Below are positions 59,164-64,000 of a stretch of 64,000 nucleotides of DNA, in pieces. The notes under the pieces are model-generated. The model was not told where the DNA came from, made no database searches, and worked only from the letters and a program-made list of their open reading frames with translations. The number at the start of each line of letters is the position of its first letter. Positions within the stretch are counted from its first letter, which is position 1. The stretch spans positions 310,001 through 374,000 of the forward strand of contig NZ_CP072649.1 in assembly GCF_018304825.1 (NCBI RefSeq), given 5' to 3'. Made by a program: the position numbers and the translations under genes. This stretch comes from Chloracidobacterium validum. Lineage in GTDB: Bacteria > Acidobacteriota > Blastocatellia > Chloracidobacteriales > Chloracidobacteriaceae.

Positions 59164-60524
59164 TCAAGCGTATTCTGGTTGTGGATGACGACGCGGCTTC
59201 CTGTGAGTTGCTGCGCGAAATTTTTGCCGCCCGCGGCTGGGATGTGGCCACCGCCACGACCCCGGCCGCCGCACGCCGCTGCTTTGCGGAGCAGCCCTTC
59301 GACCTCGTGGTGAGCGACATCAACCTTGAAGCCGATGCCACGGGACTCGACCTGCTGAAAGACTTTCGGGCGCGCTGCCCCGTCATTCTCGTCACGGGCT
59401 TCGGGACGCTGGATGCGGCCGTGACGGCGTCCCGCGATGGCGCCTGGGACTTCATCTCGAAGCCGTTCAAGGTGGATCAAGTCGTGTCGGTCGTGCAGTC
59501 CGCGCTGGCCAGTCGCGGCATGTCATCCGCGCCGCCGCCGGCGGCGGAACGCTTCGTGGACACCTCGGGCCTGGTCGGGCGGTCAGCCCCGATGGTGGAC
59601 CTCTACAAAGAAATCGCGCGCGTTGCGCCAACGCGCTCAACCGTTCTCATCCTGGGTGAATCCGGCGCCGGCAAGGAACTCGTCGCCCGCGCCATCCACC
59701 AGCATAGCCCGCGCGCCGATGGGCCGTTCGTGCCGGTCAACTGTGGCGCGTTGCCGGAAAACCTCCTCGAATCCGAACTGTTCGGTCATGTTCGAGGTGC
59801 ATTTACCGGAGCGATTGCCGAGCGAAAGGGTTTGTGGGAAGAAGCGCATCACGGCACCCTGTTTCTCGATGAGATTGGCGAGATTCCGCTGGCCATGCAG
59901 GTCAAGCTCCTGCGCGCGTTGCAGGAAGGTGAAATCCGGCGGGTCGGCGCGGCGCGCGCCCAGCAGGTGGATGTGCGGGTGATTGCGGCGACCAATCGGG
60001 CACTGGAAGCCGAAGTGTCTGGCGGACGGTTTCGGGAAGACCTGTATTACCGACTCACCACGGCAACCCTGCGCGTGCCGCCACTGCGCGAGCGGCGCGA
60101 GGATATACCCCTCCTGTCCAAGGCGTTTTTGCACAAAGCCACAAAAACGCTTGGCCGGAGCGTGCAGTTTGAGCCGTCCGCCCTGGCCCTGCTGGAAGCC
60201 TATGACTTTCCCGGCAATGTCCGCGAGTTGCAGGCCGCGGTCGAGTATGCCGCGCTCCATGCCCGCGGTGGCCTCATTCGTCTGGAAGACCTCCCCCCGA
60301 AAATGCAGGGAACGCGCGCCGACCGACCAGTTGCTTCAGACTGGGAAAAGCAGTGCTTTGCAGCGTTACCGACGCTAGATGAACTGGAGCGCCGTTATTT
60401 GGCGCACGTGCTCAATGTGGTCAAGGGCAATCGGACACGCGCCGCCGAGGTCCTTGGTATTGACCGCCGGACGCTCTATCGCATGGCGGAACGTTTCGGG
60501 ATCAAACTCACCGATGAATCATAG
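59160..60524 (+). CDS. Sigma-54-dependent NtrC-type response regulator
   Basis: 454 residues: receiver with phospho-acceptor Asp53 ([15 protein letters not shown]), an AAA+ domain with Walker [14 protein letters not shown] near 165, the sigma-54 contact loop GAFTGA near 215, Walker [12 protein letters not shown] near 230 and arginine finger region, then a Fis-type helix-turn-helix ([23 protein letters not shown]). It would turn on sigma-54 promoters, so the organism must have RpoN. Start ATG 59160 overlaps the kinase stop. Targets are not visible; no -24/-12 promoter was recognised in the window. Confidence 0.95.
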   Translation: MIKRILVVDDDAASCELLREIFAARGWDVATATTPAAARRCFAEQPFDLVVSDINLEADATGLDLLKDFRARCPVILVTGFGTLDAAVTASRDGAWDFISKPFKVDQVVSVVQSALASRGMSSAPPPAAERFVDTSGLVGRSAPMVDLYKEIARVAPTRSTVLILGESGAGKELVARAIHQHSPRADGPFVPVNCGALPENLLESELFGHVRGAFTGAIAERKGLWEEAHHGTLFLDEIGEIPLAMQVKLLRALQEGEIRRVGAARAQQVDVRVIAATNRALEAEVSGGRFREDLYYRLTTATLRVPPLRERREDIPLLSKAFLHKATKTLGRSVQFEPSALALLEAYDFPGNVRELQAAVEYAALHARGGLIRLEDLPPKMQGTRADRPVASDWEKQCFAALPTLDELERRYLAHVLNVVKGNRTRAAEVLGIDRRTLYRMAERFGIKLTDES

Positions 60525-60525
60525 T

Positions 60526-60553
60526 GCTTGCGGCGCGACAACCGCGCGCAAGC
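60526..60553. terminator. Hairpin between convergent regulator and DinB-like genes
   Basis: GCTTGCG-G-CGCG, a five-base loop ACAAC, CGCG-CGCAAGC: eleven pairs with one bulged G. It fills the 29-base gap between convergent stop codons and could serve both strands, although it has no T-run, so it is an atypical terminator. Confidence 0.45.
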
Positions 60554-61048
60554 TCACCGCTCATCGGCGCTCGGCCCATAGATGGCTGGAAGTGGAATGT
60601 CGAGCCAGCGAAGGTAAACAGATAGCTGCCCGCGATGGTGAATGATATGGTTCATCACCATGCCACGCAGGACCTGCGCGCGGGGTAGGTCGAGTAACAC
60701 CTGTTCCCCATGGCGCAGTTGCCACCGCACCATCAGCGACTCATCCGTGACTTGGCTGAGTGACTTCACGGCTTGCGCCAGCGTTTCATCAAACATCGCC
60801 ACGAGTTCGGCAGTGGTCTGTGGCGACTTGGGTTTATAGTCCATTGCAGCGAAATCCAGCGCTGGCGTCTCAACCGTGGTGCTGATCCACCCGTGCATTT
60901 CAGTCACATGCACGGCCAGCCGTTGAAGCGTCATGGATTTTTCATGCGGCTTCCAATCAAAGTGTTGCTCCGGGATGCGCTCGAGCAGCTTACGAGTTGT
61001 TTGAGCCTCATGGGTCAACTCGCCGATGAACGCCTGCGCTATAGACAT
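60554..61048 (-). CDS. DinB-family protein
   Basis: 164 residues, four-helix DinB fold. The three metal-binding histidines expected of the family fit HVTEMHGW near residue 47 and NHIIHHRGQLSVYLR near 133-138. EQHFDWKPHEKSMTLQRLAVH is also characteristic. DinB-like proteins include thiol-dependent transferases (bacillithiol or mycothiol type) and damage-induced proteins; the substrate cannot be inferred here. The gene converges on the NtrC-type gene and diverges from argR across a 400-base gap. Confidence 0.85.
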   Translation of the reverse strand: MSIAQAFIGELTHEAQTTRKLLERIPEQHFDWKPHEKSMTLQRLAVHVTEMHGWISTTVETPALDFAAMDYKPKSPQTTAELVAMFDETLAQAVKSLSQVTDESLMVRWQLRHGEQVLLDLPRAQVLRGMVMNHIIHHRGQLSVYLRWLDIPLPAIYGPSADER

Positions 61049-61451
61049 GCGGATACTCCATTTTGCAAGTGAGAGGTGGGTTATCGGTCTTCAGCCTGGT
61101 TGCCGAAGGTCGGCAAGATCGGCTCAGGCCGGACACTGCGCGTCACGAATGGGCAGCACCTTGACCCCAAGGCGCTTGGCTAAAACTTACGCCCCTCAGT
61201 TCATCACAACGTTGTGGTTCCATTCAAACCATGGACGGGCCAGCAGAGCCGCCCAGTTCATCCAGCGGCTGGTAGCGCGTACTGACCAGTTGTGCGGCGC
61301 GCCAAGTGCCGCGCCGCCTCGGCACAGGAGTAACGGGGGGCAATTTTGCATATCTATGCTTGACAAATGCATAAATATGCATACTATCGGCGGCTTATTC
61401 ACGGGACATGGGTCAATAGCCGGGTGTAAGGAGGGTGATGGCTGAACCAGG
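61049..61451. other. 400-base divergent gap with the arginine operator
   Basis: Apart from the ARG boxes and promoter at 61346-61387 there is no gene in this gap that I trust; open frames on both strands translate to arginine-, glycine- and proline-rich text. The left 250 bases should hold the DinB gene's promoter, which I cannot place. Confidence 0.6.
61346..61387 (+). promoter_or_regulatory. argR promoter with two tandem ARG boxes
   Basis: Two near-palindromes TTGCATATCTATGCTT (61346-61361) and TGCATAAATATGCA (61368-61381) match the ArgR consensus form TGnAT-4-ATnCA. Their starts are 21 bases apart, two helical turns, as for known ArgR operators. TTGACA (61360-61365), 16 bases, TACTAT (61382-61387) is a strong sigma-70 promoter: box 1 abuts the -35 and box 2 fills the spacer. 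Binding of arginine-loaded ArgR would block RNA polymerase, so the operon is probably autoregulated. Confidence 0.88.
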
Positions 61452-62018
61452 ATGGAGAAAGCCGAACGTCAGCAAGCTCTACTAGAACTTATTGAGCGCG
61501 AGCGACTGAGCACCCAGGCCGACTTGCGTGCTGCACTAGCTGCGCGCTACGGCATCATCTGCGATCAGGGAACCATCTCCCGTGACATCAAGGAGCTGGG
61601 CTTGGTGAGATTTTCTGATGCTAATGGCGCTTACTATGGGCGAACCATGCTGACGTTTCCTAGCTCAAATGAAACGTTTTTGCTGTCGCGGTTGGTCCGC
61701 CGAGCGCAGGCCGCCGAAAACCTGATCGTTGTTCACACCGATGCAGCTAACGCCCATCCCGTCGCAGAGGCGCTTGACCGGCTGGCCTTCCCAGAAGTCA
61801 TTGGCACGGTCGCCGGCGACAATACAGTGTTGGTTGTGGTCAAGAATGCGGCTGCCGCGCGGCGGCTTGCGGAGCGGATTGTCAATCTGGCCGGGGTGTC
61901 CGCCCCAGCCGGTGGTCCTTATCAAAAGAATGGTCAGGCACTGCGCGGTCGTGGCAGGCATGACCGCACTCAGGTCACAAAAGGTCGAAGTGCCAAGGAA
62001 GGGAAGCATCGGTCATGA
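61452..62018 (+). CDS. argR: Arginine repressor ArgR
   Basis: 188 residues. N-terminal winged helix ([17 protein letters not shown], then [18 protein letters not shown]) and C-terminal hexamer/arginine-binding domain ([31 protein letters not shown], with the GTxAGDDT-type motif). It is longer than usual (about 150) because of a basic tail from about residue 150 ([20 protein letters not shown]). Start odd: AAGGAGG (61428-61434) lies 17 bases upstream of ATG 61452, too far for a normal site, and an out-of-frame ATG 61438 with 15 codons is nearer. The stop overlaps argG by four bases (ATGA). Confidence 0.93.
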   Translation: MEKAERQQALLELIERERLSTQADLRAALAARYGIICDQGTISRDIKELGLVRFSDANGAYYGRTMLTFPSSNETFLLSRLVRRAQAAENLIVVHTDAANAHPVAEALDRLAFPEVIGTVAGDNTVLVVVKNAAAARRLAERIVNLAGVSAPAGGPYQKNGQALRGRGRHDRTQVTKGRSAKEGKHRS

Positions 62019-63205
62019 AAAAAATTGCCCTCGCCTACAGTGGTGGCCTCGATACGAGCGTTATTTTGACTTGGCTGAAGGAGACCTACGGCGTTCCGGT
62101 TGTGGCATTTGTCGCCGATGTCGGACAGAACGAAGACCTAGCTGCGGTGCACGAAAAAGCCCTGGCGACGGGCGCGACCGAAGTTGTCATTGCTGATGTT
62201 CGGGAAGCGTTTGTGCGCGATTATGTGTTTCCGGCGTTGAGCGCGCATGCCGTCTATGAAGGCGCGTACTTGCTCGGCACATCACTGGCGCGTCCGGTCA
62301 TCGCCAAAGCCCTGGTGGCAGCCGCGCGGTCAACTGGCTGTGACGCCGTGGCTCATGGCGCGACCGGAAAGGGCAACGACCAAGTGCGCTTTGAACTGAC
62401 CGTCGCGGCGCTCGCTCCTGACCTGCGGGTCATCGCTCCGTGGCGCGAGTGGTCCTTCGTGGGACGGAGCGATCTGCTGGCCTATGCCGAACGGCATGGC
62501 ATTCCGGTGCCGGTGACGGCGGAAAAGCCCTACTCGATGGACGCCAACGCCATGCACATCAGCTACGAGGGCGGCGTGCTCGAAGACCCCTGGCAGCCGC
62601 CACCGGCAGGCATGTTTCTCTGGACAACCGATCCCGAACAAGCCCCCGATGAACCCGCGTTGGTTGACATCACCTTTGAAGCCGGGGTGCCGGTGGCCAT
62701 TGATGGAGAAGCCCTATCACCTTTTCGGTTGCTGGAACGCGCCAACGCCCTGGGCGCACGACATGGCATCGGCCGCGTGGACATCGTGGAGAATCGCTTC
62801 ATCGGGCTGAAGTCGCGCGGTGTGTACGAAACACCGGGCGCGACCATCCTGATGCTGGCCCATCGCGCCGTCGAGTCACTGACGCTTGACCGCGAGGTGG
62901 CGCATTTCAAGGAGACGCTCGCGCCGAAATTTGCCGAACTCGTTTACAACGGCTTCTGGTTTGCTCCCGAAATGGAGCTACTGCGCGCGACCCTGGCCCA
63001 CACTCAACGGAACGTGACGGGAACGGCGCGTTTAAAGCTTTACAAAGGTGCGGCCCAGGTCGTCGGTCGTAAATCTCCGGTCGGACTTTACGATGCTGAA
63101 GCTGTGAGTTTTGAGACGCGCACGCAAGTTGCGCCCTCAGATGCCGGTGGGTTCATTGCTGTGCAGGCCTTGCGCCTGCGACAGGCGGGACGGTTGTCGG
63201 CATAG
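62015..63205 (+). CDS. argG: Argininosuccinate synthase
   Basis: 396 residues. It joins citrulline and aspartate, using ATP, to argininosuccinate. [19 protein letters not shown] is the PP-loop; [38 protein letters not shown] and [18 protein letters not shown] are further synthase signatures. The start ATG 62015 overlaps the argR stop, so regulator and enzyme are translationally linked. Length fits the type common in bacteria (about 400). Next on the operon, after 123 bases, is a small membrane protein and then argH. Confidence 0.97.
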   Translation: MKKIALAYSGGLDTSVILTWLKETYGVPVVAFVADVGQNEDLAAVHEKALATGATEVVIADVREAFVRDYVFPALSAHAVYEGAYLLGTSLARPVIAKALVAAARSTGCDAVAHGATGKGNDQVRFELTVAALAPDLRVIAPWREWSFVGRSDLLAYAERHGIPVPVTAEKPYSMDANAMHISYEGGVLEDPWQPPPAGMFLWTTDPEQAPDEPALVDITFEAGVPVAIDGEALSPFRLLERANALGARHGIGRVDIVENRFIGLKSRGVYETPGATILMLAHRAVESLTLDREVAHFKETLAPKFAELVYNGFWFAPEMELLRATLAHTQRNVTGTARLKLYKGAAQVVGRKSPVGLYDAEAVSFETRTQVAPSDAGGFIAVQALRLRQAGRLSA

Positions 63206-63328
63206 CCCGCCTGGTCGGTTGGTTCACGTCGGTGATTCGGTTTTGAAAGGCCGAATTTACAACTCGCTCCCATCGTATCGCGCGCGTATGCAGGCGCGGC
63301 CGAGTCTTTCTCAATGGAGGTGACTGCC

Positions 63329-63592
63329 ATGTTGTTCCCCTTTGGCGCGTCTGCGCGGGTTGCTGTTGGAAACGTCCATCACGTCAGGCTTTTCTGGGAA
63401 GAAGTCTTGGCCACGGTGGGCTTCATGGTCGCGATCACCACGGCGCTCGTCGTCGTTTTTGGAACCTTGCCGGCGGCGCGTATCAACCTGTTGACGCATG
63501 CGTCATTCGCGTTGCTGACCATTGCCCTCTTCGGCCTGGAAGTGACGGTGTACCAGCACCTGAACGCCAGGCAGACATCGAGCGAATCATGA
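63329..63592 (+). CDS. Small membrane protein between argG and argH
   Basis: 87 residues with two hydrophobic segments (about 29-50, VLATVGFMVAITTALVVVFG, and 58-80, HASFALLTIALFGLEVTVY) and a charged tail. No family recognised. GGAGGTGA (63317-63324) sits directly before ATG 63329, whereas the longer frame's ATG 63314 has none, so 63329 is the start. Its stop overlaps the argH start in an ATGA, a coupling that suggests a real gene and a link with arginine metabolism or its transport, without telling which. Confidence 0.72.
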   Translation: MLFPFGASARVAVGNVHHVRLFWEEVLATVGFMVAITTALVVVFGTLPAARINLLTHASFALLTIALFGLEVTVYQHLNARQTSSES

Positions 63593-64000
63593 CCGCTGAT
63601 CCGCGTTTGCCTCAGTCATCCGACGCGCCCGGACTCCGTGCCGCCTTTAGCGCGCCGATGGCAGATGATATTGCGAAATTCGTCGCTTCGGTCGAGACCG
63701 ACCGCCACCTGCTTGAGGCTGACCTGCGCGGTTCACTGGCGCATGTCGCCATGCTTGAAGCCGTCGGCGTGTTGACGGCCGAGCAGGCGACCCGCTTGCG
63801 CCACGGACTCGAGCGCATCCGTGCCGAAGGGCTTGACCTCGATCCGGCGTACGAAGACGTGCACATGAACGTTGAGCGGCGGCTGGAAGACCTCATCGGC
63901 GCGGATGCGCGGCTGCTGCATACGGCGCGCAGCCGCAACGACCAAGTGGCGCTTGACTTGCGCCTGTACGTGCGCGATTGCGAAGCCCGGTTGCGACTGG
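63589..64000 (+). CDS. argH: Argininosuccinate lyase, 5' part (runs off the window)
   Basis: About 137 residues are readable. EDVHMNVERRLEDLIG followed by LLHTARSRNDQVALDLRLY is the well-known N-terminal active-site region of argininosuccinate lyase, which splits argininosuccinate to arginine and fumarate. The start overlaps the stop of the small membrane-protein gene by four bases (ATGA). The N-terminus has about 20 extra residues before the usual beginning. The gene continues past base 64000. Confidence 0.93.
   Translation, partial: MTADPRLPQSSDAPGLRAAFSAPMADDIAKFVASVETDRHLLEADLRGSLAHVAMLEAVGVLTAEQATRLRHGLERIRAEGLDLDPAYEDVHMNVERRLEDLIGADARLLHTARSRNDQVALDLRLYVRDCEARLRL

Noticed and set aside
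59160-60524. Possible -24/-12 (sigma-54) promoters for the NtrC-type regulator's targets
   Set aside because: No convincing TGGCAC-N5-TTGC-type site was found upstream of any gene in the window.

Overview
The window is a gene-dense, high-GC (visibly about 60%) piece of bacterial chromosome with roughly 54 protein genes, three tRNA genes (Arg-CCT, Pro-CGG, Phe-GAA), and no transposase, phage or CRISPR array. Several things point to Acidobacteriota, probably a Chloracidobacterium-like phototroph: a very large TonB-dependent receptor with an N-terminal carboxypeptidase-regulatory-like domain, a secreted Asp-box (BNR) protein, two-component-style propeller proteins, hopanoid precursor genes, and a propionyl-CoA synthase of the Chloroflexus 3-hydroxypropionate type. 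The genus is an inference from content and not proven by any marker gene here.

Layout. 1-7.5 kb: the tail of an unknown gene, hpnA (hopanoid-associated epimerase), a 2OG-Fe(II) oxygenase-like protein, mtnP, a coiled-coil protein, acnA and a polysaccharide-type ABC-2 permease. 7.6-13.5 kb: a propionyl-CoA synthase that stops inside its enoyl-CoA hydratase domain and abuts trpF, then three proteins of unknown role, two of them exported. 13.7-25.6 kb: cofH; a minus-strand run of hpnC, hpnD, a DUF2059-like protein and a circularly permuted ATP-grasp; a BarA-like hybrid kinase; and a plus-strand run of alpha-E protein, Anbu proteasome-like protease, a stand-alone Hpt protein, an SDR and bluB. ATP-grasp, alpha-E and Anbu are known to travel together, so this is an Anbu locus broken by squalene-synthase genes and a phosphorelay kinase.

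25.6-44.5 kb: envelope and signalling: Asp-box protein, rpmB, a TonB-dependent receptor, proC, a CmoB-like methyltransferase, an FtsX-type permease, an APC/KUP-like transporter and a 13-repeat propeller fused to a SpoIIE-type phosphatase. 44.5-57.5 kb: tRNAs, apt, acylphosphatase, an RRM/RGG RNA-binding protein with a promoter and a textbook terminator, selD, an ECF sigma/anti-sigma/DUF4097 operon, divergent livM and cationic amino-acid permease genes, a triple-YbjQ protein and a UDP-sugar dehydrogenase. 57.6-64 kb: an NtrB/NtrC-like pair, a DinB-like protein, and an argR-argG-(small membrane protein)-argH operon behind a clear tandem ARG-box operator; argH runs off the end.

The least ordinary features are the truncated propionyl-CoA synthase, the Anbu locus with an Hpt gene directly behind the protease and a hybrid kinase beside it, the small membrane protein wedged into the arginine operon, and a recurring pattern of short (12-19 bp) tandem duplications at gene boundaries throughout the window.
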